A DNA stretch of 64,000 bases from Psychrobacillus sp042945595 (GCF_042945595.1 NZ_CP168493.1:1612001-1676000); one strand, 5' to 3'; numbered from the stretch's first letter, positions 7,784 through 16,035 are shown. The notes: generated by a model from the sequence alone, not told the origin. Program-made: numbers and translations.

Positions 7784-9262
7784 TTAAGCCATTGCAGCTT
7801 CCACATTGCCCCAAGGAATTTCCATTGCCTCCGCAAGACCTTTTCCATAAGAAGGATCTGCTTTGTAACAATGAATGATATGGCGAACTTTAATATGTTC
7901 TTCTACGCCATCCATATTACGAGCGGTGTTTTCAAATAATATTTGTTGTTGCTCACTACTCATTAGATTGAACAGTTTACCTGGTTGTTCATAGTAGTTA
8001 TCATCGTCTTCACGGAAGTCCCAAATAGATGCATCACCATTAATCGTTAGTGCTGGCTCCTTAAACTCAGGTTGTGCTTTCCATTGTCCGTAGCTGTTTG
8101 GTTCATAGTGAAGTGTTCCACCTAAATTACCATCTGTTCGCATTGCTCCATCTCTATGGAAAGAATGTACAGGACATTTTGGTTGGTTAACTGGAATTTG
8201 GTGATGGTTTACACCTAGGCGGTAACGTTGTGCATCACCATATGAGAATAAACGACCTTGTAACATTCTATCTGGTGAGAAGCTTATACCTGGAACTACA
8301 TTTGCTGGTGTGAATGCAGCTTGTTCAACTTCTGCAAAGTAGTTCTCAGGATTGCGATTTAGTTCCCATTCGCCAACTTCGATTAATGGGAAATCTTTTT
8401 TATACCAAACTTTTGTTAAATCGAATGGATTATATGGCATATTATTTGCTTGTTCTTCTGTCATCACTTGAATATACATTTTCCATTTAGGAAAGTCCCC
8501 TTGATCAATGCTATCTAAAAGGTCACGTTGATGACTTTCACGATCTTTACCAACAAGAACTTCTGCTTCTTGATCCGTTAAGTTCTTAATAGGCTGTTGC
8601 GAGCGCATGTGGAATTTAACCCAAACACGTTCGTTGTTAGCGTTAATCATACTAAATGTATGGCTTCCGAAACCATGCATATTACGGTATGTTTCAGGAA
8701 TACCACGATCACTCATTACGATAGTTACTTGGTGAAGTGCTTCCGGTAATGAAGTCCAGAAATCCCAGTTGTTATTTGCACTACGCATATTTGTACGTGG
8801 GTCGCGTTTTACAGCATGGTTTAAATCAGGAAAGTTAAGTGGATCACGGAAGAAGAATACTGGTGTGTTATTACCAACTAGGTCCCAGTTCCCTTGTTCT
8901 GTGTAAAATCGCATCGAAAATCCACGAATATCTCGTTCTGCATCAGCAGCTCCGCGCTCGCCAGCTACAGTAGAGAAACGTACGAACATTTCGGTTTCTT
9001 TTCCAATTTCGGAGAAAATACTCGCTTTTGTATATTGGGTAATATCATTAGTAACAGTAAATTTACCGTAAGCTGCAGAACCTTTCGCATGCATACGACG
9101 TTCTGGAATTACTTCTCTATCAAAGTGTGCTAGTTTTTCTAATAACCAAATGTCTTGTAATAGTAGCGGTCCTCTTGGTCCAGCAGACATGGAATTTTGG
9201 TTGTCCACTACTGGTGCACCAGCTGCAGTTGTCAATTTGTTGTTGTTTTGATTCTCTGTCAT
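7784..9262 (-). CDS. katA: Heme catalase
   Basis: 492 residues, a small-subunit (clade 3) monofunctional catalase that converts hydrogen peroxide to water and oxygen in the cytoplasm. The distal His58 (RRMHAKG), Asn131 (GNNTPVFF) and proximal heme ligand Tyr341 (RLFSYGDAQRYR) are all present at the expected spacing. The ATG has GGGGGA upstream. It is monocistronic between its own terminator and a promoter region with a PerR-like palindrome 20 to 34 bases before the start, so peroxide-responsive control is likely. It converges with trpXYZ. Confidence 0.95.
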   Translation of the reverse strand: MTENQNNNKLTTAAGAPVVDNQNSMSAGPRGPLLLQDIWLLEKLAHFDREVIPERRMHAKGSAAYGKFTVTNDITQYTKASIFSEIGKETEMFVRFSTVAGERGAADAERDIRGFSMRFYTEQGNWDLVGNNTPVFFFRDPLNFPDLNHAVKRDPRTNMRSANNNWDFWTSLPEALHQVTIVMSDRGIPETYRNMHGFGSHTFSMINANNERVWVKFHMRSQQPIKNLTDQEAEVLVGKDRESHQRDLLDSIDQGDFPKWKMYIQVMTEEQANNMPYNPFDLTKVWYKKDFPLIEVGEWELNRNPENYFAEVEQAAFTPANVVPGISFSPDRMLQGRLFSYGDAQRYRLGVNHHQIPVNQPKCPVHSFHRDGAMRTDGNLGGTLHYEPNSYGQWKAQPEFKEPALTINGDASIWDFREDDDNYYEQPGKLFNLMSSEQQQILFENTARNMDGVEEHIKVRHIIHCYKADPSYGKGLAEAMEIPWGNVEAAMA

Positions 9263-9280
9263 TGACGATTTCCCCCTAGA

Positions 9281-9295
9281 TTAGAATATTTATAA
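9281..9295 (-). promoter_or_regulatory. PerR-like operator of katA
   Basis: TTAGAATATTTATAA (minus strand TTATAAATATTCTAA) matches the PerR box consensus TTATAAT-N-ATTATAA at 12 of 14 fixed positions. It sits just upstream of the katA start over the likely core promoter. PerR control of vegetative catalase is established in B. subtilis; here it is inferred. Confidence 0.6.
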
Positions 9296-9346
9296 TACAA
9301 TAATGATTATATCAAAGGGGCAAATATTTTGCTAGTAATGAAGCGG

Positions 9347-9377
9347 CATAAGTTTTCGACAATTTCGAAAACTTATG
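9347..9377. repeat. Perfect 13-bp inverted repeat
   Basis: CATAAGTTTTCGA (9347-9359) and TCGAAAACTTATG (9365-9377) pair perfectly around a 5-base loop. It lies between the katA promoter and the ilvA terminator, with no T-run on either side. It may be a binding site or a structured transcript end. Confidence 0.5.
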
Positions 9378-9384
9378 TAGAAAC

Positions 9385-9426
9385 AAAGAAAAAACCCTTT
9401 GAAAAGTATTGATATCACAAGGGTTT
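9385..9426 (-). terminator. Terminator of ilvA
   Basis: On the minus strand AAACCCTT (9426-9419) pairs with AAGGGTTT (9399-9392), followed by TTTTCTTTG. Confidence 0.7.
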
Positions 9427-9438
9427 GTATGGATATAC

Positions 9439-10704
9439 TTAAATTAAAAGTTCGAAAAGCGTACTATCTTTGTTTACTTCTTTATAAGAAAAATCATTCT
9501 CAGTCATTCGAGAAATAAGTGCCATATAATCATTACTATGTTTCAATTCAATTCCTACTAGTGCAGGACCACTTTCTTTATTATTTTTCTTGGTGTACTC
9601 AAATGTTGTTATATCGTCATTTGGACCTAGTACTTTATCTAGAAATTCACGTAAAGCTCCAGCTCTTTGAGGAAAGTTTACGATGAAGTAGTAAAGGAGA
9701 CCTTCATGCATTAAAGACTTTTCTTTAATTTCTTGCATTCTACCAATATCGTTATTTCCTCCACTTATAATACATACTACTGTTTTTCCTTTTATCTGAT
9801 TTTCATAAAAATCAAGTGCTGCAATAGGAAGTGCACCAGCAGGTTCAGCGATAATTGCATGCTTATTGTACAAGTCTAAAATGGTTGTGCAAACTTTTCC
9901 TTCTGGAACGAGCACAATATCATCTATATATTTCTTACAAACTTCATACGTGAGATTCCCTGCACATTTTACAGCGGCACCATCTACAAACTTATCGATT
10001 GAATCAAGCGCAATAGGGCCATTGTTTTCTAGAGCTGCTTTCATACTGGCAGCACCAGCTGGTTCTACACCAATAATTTTCGTTTGGCGTGAGAGATTCT
10101 TTATATAAGTAGAAATCCCAGATATTAATCCGCCGCCTCCTATACTACCAAATACAAAATCAATTGGCACGTCAATATCATTCATAATTTCTACTGCAAC
10201 TGTTCCTTGTCCAGCGATGATATCCCGATCATCAAAAGGGTGGATGAACATTCGATCTTCTGCTTCAGCATAAGCTGTTGCGCTTTGTGCTGAATCATCA
10301 AAAGTATCGCCAGAGAGTATAATTTCAACAAATTCACGTCCAAACATTATCACTTGGTCAATTTTTTGTTTTGGTGTAGTGAGAGGCATAAATATTTTGG
10401 CTGTTATTCTTAAATGTGCGCAAGCATATGCAACGCCTTGTGCGTGATTACCAGCGCTAGCACAAACTACACCTTTCTCACGTGCCTCATTCTCAATTGT
10501 CTTTATTTTGTAGTATGCTCCACGTAGTTTAAAAGAGCGAACATGCTGTAAATCTTCTCTTTTAATATAAACTGTGCAATTGTATTTTTCGGATAAATAT
10601 TCGTTTTTTTGTAATGGTGTGTGGACCACTACATCTTTTAAAAACTGATGTGCAATTAGCACATTTTCTACTTGAATTGATTTCATATCTGCTACTTGCA
10701 TCAT
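9439..10704 (-). CDS. ilvA: Threonine deaminase (threonine ammonia-lyase)
   Basis: This PLP enzyme converts threonine to 2-oxobutanoate, the first committed step of isoleucine synthesis. About 421 residues, the short Bacillus form with one ACT-like regulatory region at the C-terminus (from about residue 330). The PLP lysine is in RSFKLRGAYY (about residue 62), and the glycine-rich phosphate loop is GSIGGGGLISG. I chose the ATG at 10704 because GGAGG lies 11 bases upstream; a TTG at 10722 would swallow the ribosome site. The rest of the ilv-leu operon is not nearby, so the gene stands alone. No T-box and no convincing CodY box are visible upstream. Confidence 0.93.
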   Translation of the reverse strand: MMQVADMKSIQVENVLIAHQFLKDVVVHTPLQKNEYLSEKYNCTVYIKREDLQHVRSFKLRGAYYKIKTIENEAREKGVVCASAGNHAQGVAYACAHLRITAKIFMPLTTPKQKIDQVIMFGREFVEIILSGDTFDDSAQSATAYAEAEDRMFIHPFDDRDIIAGQGTVAVEIMNDIDVPIDFVFGSIGGGGLISGISTYIKNLSRQTKIIGVEPAGAASMKAALENNGPIALDSIDKFVDGAAVKCAGNLTYEVCKKYIDDIVLVPEGKVCTTILDLYNKHAIIAEPAGALPIAALDFYENQIKGKTVVCIISGGNNDIGRMQEIKEKSLMHEGLLYYFIVNFPQRAGALREFLDKVLGPNDDITTFEYTKKNNKESGPALVGIELKHSNDYMALISRMTENDFSYKEVNKDSTLFELLI

Positions 10705-11028
10705 AATGTTGCCAACCTCCAATATATTAAATATTTATACATTTTAACACACCACAGTGGTAAATCACCATATTTATTTAGATAATTCTAAAATATGTAA
10801 CAAATCAGAAGTCTCGAATTGTTACAGAGTTGTTACTGGTGCCTGGCACCAGTAACACATCTGTAAAAATCGATTCGATTAAAAGGCTCGATTTTTTTGT
10901 TAAAATTTTTCTGAGCAATGTATAAGCATAATTTTTAGACTTAGTGGTATACTACCAAATGTGATATTTTGTTAAAATTTATTAGCATTTTATTAATCAA
11001 ATGGAATTGGAAAGAGGAGAAATTACAT
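10705..11028. other. Intergenic region with a 27-base palindrome
   Basis: 324 bases between the divergent ilvA and FMN reductase genes. It contains the palindrome at 10831-10857. The rest is AT-rich leader and promoter DNA. No riboswitch was recognised. Confidence 0.5.
10831..10857. repeat. Palindrome containing GGTGCCTGGCACC
   Basis: A perfect 13-bp inverted repeat around a single T. TGTTACT flanks the core GGTGCCTGGCACC (10838-10850) and AGTAACA closes it. The core recurs near 4698, 11700 and 18230. Confidence 0.65.
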
Positions 11029-11577
11029 ATGGCAATTAAAGTAGCTGCAATAATAGGAAGCAATAGAAAAGAATCTTATAACTTAAAGCTTGTAAAATAC
11101 ATGAAAGATCGTTATTCGGAGCAATTAGATATCGAAATCGTATCTATTAATGACGTAGAAATGTTTAGTGCAGATATTGAAGAAAATCCTCCAAAAGGGG
11201 CTATGGATTTTAAAATAAAGGTTCGCAATGCAGATGCAGTTTTATTTGCAGTACCGGAATACAACTTCTCTATTCCTGGTGCTTTGAAAAATGCGATTGA
11301 CTGGATGTCTCGTAGTGGTCATGACATGAAAGACAAGCCAACTTTTATCGTTGGTTCTTCAATGGGGGTACTAGGAAGCGTTCGTGCACAAATGCATTTA
11401 AGAGAAATCATTTCAAACCCAACACTACAACCAAAATTGCTTCCAAATAATGAAGTATATATTGGCGCAATTCATACAAAAATGAATGAGCAAAACGAAC
11501 TAACGGAAGAAGGTACAATCGGTTTTCTTGATTCAGTAGTAAATAATTTCGTTGAATTTTATAACAAAGTAAAATAA
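11029..11577 (+). CDS. NAD(P)H-dependent FMN reductase family protein
   Basis: 182 residues with a flavodoxin-like fold. The FMN phosphate loop GSNRKESYNLKL is at residues 10-21, and the conserved motif PEYNFSIPGALKNAIDWMSR lies near residues 77-96. The family (FMN_red; azoreductase or chromate-reductase types) transfers electrons from NAD(P)H through FMN to quinones, azo compounds or metals. The real substrate is not visible. The chosen ATG (11029) follows AAAGAGGAG; an upstream in-frame start at 10969 lacks a ribosome site. Monocistronic, ending at the hairpin at 11618. Confidence 0.85.
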   Translation: MAIKVAAIIGSNRKESYNLKLVKYMKDRYSEQLDIEIVSINDVEMFSADIEENPPKGAMDFKIKVRNADAVLFAVPEYNFSIPGALKNAIDWMSRSGHDMKDKPTFIVGSSMGVLGSVRAQMHLREIISNPTLQPKLLPNNEVYIGAIHTKMNEQNELTEEGTIGFLDSVVNNFVEFYNKVK

Positions 11578-11589
11578 TTTATTGTTTTT

Positions 11590-11625
11590 AAACAAACAAA
11601 CAAACAAACAAACAAACAAACAAAC
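11590..11625 (+). repeat. Tetranucleotide tandem repeat (AAAC)9
   Basis: Nine uninterrupted AAAC units just after the FMN reductase stop. The last two units form the left arm of the terminator hairpin at 11618. Such arrays can change length by replication slippage. Confidence 0.9.
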
Positions 11626-11670
11626 ATGAAAAACGTGAAATTCACGATTTTCATGTTTGTTTTAATTTTC
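11618..11670 (+). terminator. Long terminator hairpin after the FMN reductase gene
   Basis: AAACAAACATGAAAA (11618-11632) pairs perfectly with TTTTCATGTTTGTTT (11648-11662), with an inner CGTGAA/TTCACG stem. A T-rich tail follows. Confidence 0.7.
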
Positions 11671-11699
11671 GTGAATATCACGAATAACATGTTTGTTTT

Positions 11700-11712
11700 G
11701 GTGCCTGGCACC
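11700..11712. repeat. GGTGCCTGGCACC palindrome
   Basis: A 13-base palindrome directly after a TTTGTTTT tract. The block from the preceding hairpin to here matches, inverted, the sequence at 18230-18305. Confidence 0.65.
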
Positions 11713-11821
11713 TGTAATATACTCAATAGCTAATTTTAATGTGCTAGTGTACTAAAGTTTTTGTTTTGTTTTTTACTTTTAGATGGCATAATAAAAACAT
11801 ATTAAAAATGGAGGCAAGAGC

Positions 11822-12421
11822 ATGATTGGCATAATAGATTATGGAGCAGGAAATTTACATAGTGTGTTGAAAGCAATTGCTCGTTTAGGTTATGAAACTA
11901 AACTCATAACGAAATCAACTGATCATGATGAGTCGATTACAAAATTAATATTACCTGGTGTAGGGAATGCAAAAGTTGCCATGGATGTGTTAAATGAATC
12001 CGGTTTAAGCGATTATTTAAGAGATCAGGTTGCAAAAGGAACCTCTCTATTAGGTATTTGTTTAGGGATGCAGCTACTTTTGGAATCAAGTGAAGAAGGC
12101 AATGTGGATTGTTTAGGTTTTCTGAGAGGAAAAGTACCAGAGTTTAAAGAGGACTCAGAAAAAATACCACATATGGGTTGGAATCAAGTGAAAGATGTTC
12201 AACAGCATTTTTTGTTTAATGATATACCTGATAATACAGATTTCTATTTTGTTCATTCTTATTTTGCAAAAACAGGGAATGAAAAAGATGTATTGGGTTC
12301 AACCAATTATGGTATAGATTTTGCAAGTGTAATTGGCAATCAACAAGTAATGGGCGTGCAGTTTCACCCTGAAAAAAGTGGGAAGTATGGTATTCAATTA
12401 TTAGAAAATTACTGTAAATGA
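11822..12421 (+). CDS. hisH: Glutamine amidotransferase subunit, HisH family
   Basis: 199 residues, a class I glutaminase that supplies ammonia to its HisF partner. The nucleophile Cys80 (GICLGMQ) and the His182/Glu184 pair (FHPEKSG) complete the catalytic triad. PHMGWN (about 119-124) is also typical of HisH. The ATG follows GGAGGC. hisF starts 12 bases after the stop, so the two are co-transcribed. No other histidine gene is in the window, which is unusual for a pathway normally encoded as one operon. Confidence 0.88.
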   Translation: MIGIIDYGAGNLHSVLKAIARLGYETKLITKSTDHDESITKLILPGVGNAKVAMDVLNESGLSDYLRDQVAKGTSLLGICLGMQLLLESSEEGNVDCLGFLRGKVPEFKEDSEKIPHMGWNQVKDVQQHFLFNDIPDNTDFYFVHSYFAKTGNEKDVLGSTNYGIDFASVIGNQQVMGVQFHPEKSGKYGIQLLENYCK

Positions 12422-12433
12422 GGAGTAATATAA

Positions 12434-13207
12434 ATGCTTAGAAAAAGAATAGTTCCAGCAATCGATGTGTTGAATGATAAAGCTGTGAAATACATACAGT
12501 TTAGAAATCCAACTATTATTGGGGATCCTGCAGAGCTGGGTAAAAAGTATACGGAAGATGGAGCAGACGAATTAATTTATCTAGACACAACTGCTTCATT
12601 GAAAAATCAAGATTTAAAAATTGAGTGGATTCGTAAAGTGGCAGAGCAAGTATTTATCCCTTTTTCAGTTATAGGTGGTGTACGAACAATTGATGATTTT
12701 AAACGTTTACTTCGAGCGGGGGCTGACAAAGTAGGTGTAAATTCTGCGGCAGTTCAGAGACCAGAGTTACTTCGTGAAGCTGCTGAAGTTTATGGTAAGC
12801 AATGCGTTGTTTTAGGATTAGATGCTATGCCTATTTACAATGATGAAAACGAAATTATTCGTTGGGAAGTATACACACATTCCGGACATGAAAAAACTGG
12901 ATTGGATGTTGTCGAATGGGCACAACAAGCAACAGAACTTGGCGCAGGAGAAATCATTTGTACAAGCATCCATAAAGACGGTATGAAAAATGGTTATGAT
13001 GTAGAGTTGATCAAATTACTTTCTGAAAAAACAAATGTTCCAATCATCGCTTCAGGTGGAGCAGGTAAGCTTGAGCATATCGAAGAAGTATTTACAGATG
13101 GCAAAGCAGATGCAGCGCTTGTTGCTTCCATGATTCATTATGGTGATTACTCAATTTCTGAGATCAAATCTTATTTACAAGATAAAAACATTAATGTTCG
13201 ATTCTAA
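12434..13207 (+). CDS. hisF: Cyclase subunit, HisF family
   Basis: 257 residues, a (beta/alpha)8 barrel. With HisH it forms imidazole glycerol phosphate synthase, which makes IGP and AICAR. The catalytic Asp11 (AIDV) and Asp130 (GLDA) are at the textbook positions, and phosphate sites such as ASGGAG are intact. Several usually constant stretches differ: PCLDV reads PAIDV, VVKGVNF reads AVKYIQF, and TSMDRDGT reads TSIHKDGM. Together with its isolation from other his genes, this leaves open a related role, as for HisH/HisF-like pairs in surface-sugar amidation. Histidine synthesis remains the default. Confidence 0.82.
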   Translation: MLRKRIVPAIDVLNDKAVKYIQFRNPTIIGDPAELGKKYTEDGADELIYLDTTASLKNQDLKIEWIRKVAEQVFIPFSVIGGVRTIDDFKRLLRAGADKVGVNSAAVQRPELLREAAEVYGKQCVVLGLDAMPIYNDENEIIRWEVYTHSGHEKTGLDVVEWAQQATELGAGEIICTSIHKDGMKNGYDVELIKLLSEKTNVPIIASGGAGKLEHIEEVFTDGKADAALVASMIHYGDYSISEIKSYLQDKNINVRF

Positions 13208-13342
13208 ACTTTATAGTAGATAAAAGGATTCACCAAAAAGCTACTGTTTACTTTTTAGATCACACGATCTTATGAATATTTTGAAAGTAATTATTCATTA
13301 CATGTAGAATATAGTGTCATAATAATTCCAAAGGAGAACTTT

Positions 13343-13730
13343 ATGACAAATTGGGATTAAACATTATTACATACTTCTCGTGGTATCTTTGAAATTTTCA
13401 TAAAAAGCTTATGGAAATCTTCAAACGTCCGGATCTCTCGGAGATGAATAGAAAAGAGCTAACAATTGAAAGAACTTCACTTTCTTTATACGATACAAGC
13501 AAAAATAATAAATTATTCTCGAAGAATATCCATAAAAAAATGACTGCAATTAGAACTGATTTTTTTTGCTCGAGAATTGCATATATTTGATTTTACAAGG
13601 AAATTGCAGCTTATTTCCACGCCAACGTTAATTATTTGTGGAAAACATGATGTAAAGTAATCACTACCCGTTTTTAGAAGAGGCAGAAATGTTTAATGCG
13701 GAAGTAAACATATTTTTGAAAAGCAAATGA
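13343..13730 (+). pseudogene. Alpha/beta-hydrolase gene, decayed
   Basis: An ATG behind AAGGAGAAC opens MTNWD and then a stop. Continuing in frame gives TLLHTSRGIFEIFIK. Later pieces in shifted frames read EMNRKELTIERTSLSLYDTS, then STPTLIICGKHDV (13614-13652) and finally YPFLEEAEMFN to a stop at 13730. These are the N-terminal, middle and catalytic-Asp/C-terminal parts of a proline-iminopeptidase-like hydrolase, broken by stops, frameshifts and a deletion that removed the nucleophile region. The rest of the gap between hisF and 13877 shows no gene. Confidence 0.65.
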
Positions 13731-13876
13731 TAAATAAAATTAACCTATCGAGATGAGGTTTATCAAAATTTTCACCTACAACCGTGTTTAACAAATAGAA
13801 GAACAAAGTTGTAGGTGAAGGTATAAAAGGTATCAATTGTGTGATATTGAGGTACTAATCACTATCTAGGTTTATT

Positions 13877-14086
13877 TTATATTAAAAATAGAGTTGCGAT
13901 TAAGAAGAAAGGCAAAAATATTCTTCTAAAGCGATTGCGTATAAACATACCTCTTCCCGGAACAATACCATCTATCATTCCGATATGTCTTCTACCCATT
14001 CTTTCTCTTACCATAACCCGACGTCCCATATTTCTCATTACAAACGACTCTATTATATCTCTCTTTTCTATGATTTGTGTATCCAT
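13877..14086 (-). CDS. Small arginine-rich protein, possible spore protein
   Basis: 69 residues. The middle (MGRRVMVRERMGRRHIGMIDGIVPGRGMF) is very basic and resembles the short SH3/Sm-like beta motif of some small Bacillus spore proteins. The last 12 residues are hydrophobic (FLPFFLIATLFLI). The nearest genes upstream are YjcZ-type sporulation peptides. Against it: no clear ribosome site lies before the ATG at 14086. The opposite strand also has an open frame here (13935-14201), but that looks like a shadow. Function unknown. Confidence 0.45.
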   Translation of the reverse strand: MDTQIIEKRDIIESFVMRNMGRRVMVRERMGRRHIGMIDGIVPGRGMFIRNRFRRIFLPFFLIATLFLI

Positions 14087-14245
14087 TGGATCCGCGCAAA
14101 GACTACTACCTTATATTGGTAATCGAATCTTTCTTCAAAGTTCCATAATAAAGAGCAGATCGCTTGAACCTGCCCTTTATCCTTACTATTCGTGGTGGTA
14201 ATACTCAATGAAGAAAAAAATCGAATATTATTCACCACATAAAGA

Positions 14246-14374
14246 TTAGTAAGTATTCATAAAAGAAGCACCTACGATGATAAGGAGAATAAACAATACG
14301 ACAATTAATACAAAGCTAGATCCTGTGTTGCTATATGATCCACCGCCATAGCCACCTACATTTCCATAGCTCAT
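14246..14374 (-). CDS. YjcZ-family sporulation peptide, copy 1
   Basis: 42 residues. It starts MSYGNVGGYGGGSYSNTGSS and ends in a hydrophobic helix FVLIVVLFILLIIVGA. This is the hallmark of the YjcZ family of tiny Gly/Tyr-rich spore proteins. The ATG at 14374 sits behind a perfect AGGAGGTGAT site. A CATAAGATA element about 70 bases upstream resembles the -10 of mother-cell sigma factors (CATA-N3-TA). A second copy lies at 14913 with a similar leader. Confidence 0.85.
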   Translation of the reverse strand: MSYGNVGGYGGGSYSNTGSSFVLIVVLFILLIIVGASFMNTY

Positions 14375-14912
14375 ATATATCACCTCCTATATTGAGATTA
14401 AGGATTACTAGATTACATCCTTAAAGTTATCTTATGTTACAAGTTTGAATTTACTTGGACTACTGTGTTAGGAATAGAGAATTTGTTTGACTTATTAATT
14501 GAGATAATTAAAGTAAAAGGAAAGCATAAGATGAAATGTTATAATTCGATGAATATGTCCAAAAGTGAAAAGAGTAAACGGAAAAAAACTGTGGAGAGTG
14601 GATCTCGACAGGTATTATGATGAGTTTGAATCTAACATTGTATGGAAATCTCGAACTAAACAGTCACTTCATTTTTCCTTGAGCTTAACTAATTAAGGGC
14701 TTATAGAAAAAACTTTTTTTGATGCTCATCACAAATTATTCAAGGTATTATTTAACGCATACAAATTAGCAAACACACATAGAAGGATTGCCAACATTGA
14801 CCTGAAGAACATTGTTTCCTGAATGATTCCACCAACTATCCTAATCCTCCAAGAAAATCAACTTCCAAACTTGATTAATAGTATTTTCGAAAGAATTCTT
14901 TTACTATTCTTC
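14375..14912. other. Intergenic region between two YjcZ genes
   Basis: 538 bases. The first 80 hold the leader of YjcZ copy 1. Around 14582-14620 a degraded hairpin (ACTGTGG...CTCGACAGG) matches the terminator at 15315, so the spacer looks like part of a tandem duplication. No gene seen. Confidence 0.5.
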
Positions 14913-15047
14913 TTAACCATTCCACATTGTTGCTCCTACAATGATAAGGAGAATAAATAATACAACGATTAATACAAAAGATGATCCCATGCCACTATCG
15001 CCAGAGCTATAGTTTTCGCCACAGCTACCGCCATATCCATTACTCAT
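14913..15047 (-). CDS. YjcZ-family sporulation peptide, copy 2
   Basis: 44 residues. It starts MSNGYGGSCGENYSSGDSGM and ends in the same helix SSFVLIVVLFILLIIVGA as copy 1. The ATG at 15047 follows AGGAGGTGAAA. Its upstream region matches that of copy 1 (ACTAGATTACATCCTTAA in both) and carries CATAACATA in the place of CATAAGATA. The N-terminal half has diverged, while the membrane helix is nearly identical, so the two are duplicates under different constraint. Confidence 0.85.
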   Translation of the reverse strand: MSNGYGGSCGENYSSGDSGMGSSFVLIVVLFILLIIVGATMWNG

Positions 15048-15408
15048 ATATTTTCACCTCCTATAGTAAATATTAAGAATTACTAGATTACATCCTTAAT
15101 ATTATGTTATGTCAAAAATATGAATGGCTATAGACGAACCTGATAAATTTTAAAAAAAATTTTCATGTTTATTAGATACGATAAAATGTTATGAAATTCA
15201 TTGAAATTTGAAGAATGCATTAACTGAGCAATCTAATTTTTAGTAATAGAACCTTTTCTATTTGAGAGGGTAAAATATCCTAAGTAAAGTGGAGTAGCTT
15301 ATATAAATAAGAAAAAACCTGTGATGAGAAAATCTCGACAGGTTTTTAGGTTGGAGTTTAGTTTAATATGGAATCCTGAATTTTAAACCCGGCTCCATTA
15401 TCTTAAGT
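15048..15408. other. Intergenic region with YjcZ leader and cdaS terminator
   Basis: 361 bases. The left part is the leader and sporulation-type promoter of YjcZ copy 2. The right part holds the hairpin at 15315-15345. Nothing else recognised. Confidence 0.5.
15308..15349. terminator. Bidirectional terminator, probably of cdaS
   Basis: AAACCTGT (15315-15322) pairs with ACAGGTTT (15338-15345), with an inner GAG/CTC. Runs of T flank it on both strands. A degraded copy lies near 14582. Confidence 0.65.
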
Positions 15409-16035
15409 TTAGACTAGTAAAGAACTGGTCGTAATAATTGGATGGAGCTCACCGTCCATAGCAAAAGAAACTCTTCCTGTCTCTTCTGAAACAACTATAA
15501 CAAGAGCATCACTTTTTTCTGATAAACCTAATGCAGCTCGATGACGTGTGCCGAGTTTTTTTTCGCCGACAACTACGTTCGATAAAGGGAGAACATTTGC
15601 TGCAGAAAATATATGATTACTACGCACTAAAACAGCCCCATCATGAAGAGGGTTTCCGGGATAAAAGATGGATTCTAATAATGAATGTGTTAACATAGCT
15701 CCTATTGGAGTACCGGGGCGTATGAAAGAATCCAGATAGTTTTCACGTTCAATCACAATTAGAGCCCCATGTCTTTGATTAGAAAGATGTTGGATAGAAG
15801 TAGAGATATCTAAATACTTATCAGTAAATGGAGACAAATAACAGTTTAAGTAAAATGATGCTGCCATAGCTTCTGCTTTTTCAAATTGTTCTTTGATTGT
15901 AGCGAGTTTTCCTAATAGACAAAAGTTATCTTCTTCCAATGTTTTTAAGCCAATATTAACCTCTATCGAAATGTTTTCTAGCCCTTTTTTTAATTTTTCT
16001 TTTAGTGGTGAAAAATCACAATTACTCTTATCCAC
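15409..16035 (-). CDS. cdaS: Sporulation-type diadenylate cyclase CdaS
   Basis: About 208 residues. It makes cyclic di-AMP from two ATP. The C-terminal DisA_N/DAC domain has the two catalytic motifs Asp132-Gly-Ala (LHDGAVLV) and Arg164-His-Arg (GTRHRAALG) at the normal 32-residue spacing. The N-terminal 60 or so residues are helical, as in B. subtilis CdaS (YojJ), where they inhibit the enzyme; CdaA has membrane helices and DisA a DNA-binding tail instead. I chose GTG at 16035 because GAGGTG lies 7 bases before it. An ATG at 16050 would put that site inside the gene. The sporulation genes around it support the assignment. Confidence 0.85.
   Translation of the reverse strand: MDKSNCDFSPLKEKLKKGLENISIEVNIGLKTLEEDNFCLLGKLATIKEQFEKAEAMAASFYLNCYLSPFTDKYLDISTSIQHLSNQRHGALIVIERENYLDSFIRPGTPIGAMLTHSLLESIFYPGNPLHDGAVLVRSNHIFSAANVLPLSNVVVGEKKLGTRHRAALGLSEKSDALVIVVSEETGRVSFAMDGELHPIITTSSLLV

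Noticed and set aside
10740..10810. Possible CodY box upstream of ilvA
   Set aside because: Best match to AATTTTCWGAAAATT was about 9 of 15, no better than chance in AT-rich DNA.
11590..11625. CRISPR-like array
   Set aside because: It is a simple AAAC tandem repeat with no spacers. No CRISPR array was seen anywhere in the window.
13935..14201. Open frame of 88 codons on the + strand
   Set aside because: It is antisense to the small Arg-rich gene, lacks a ribosome site and reads as an Ile/Ser-rich shadow.
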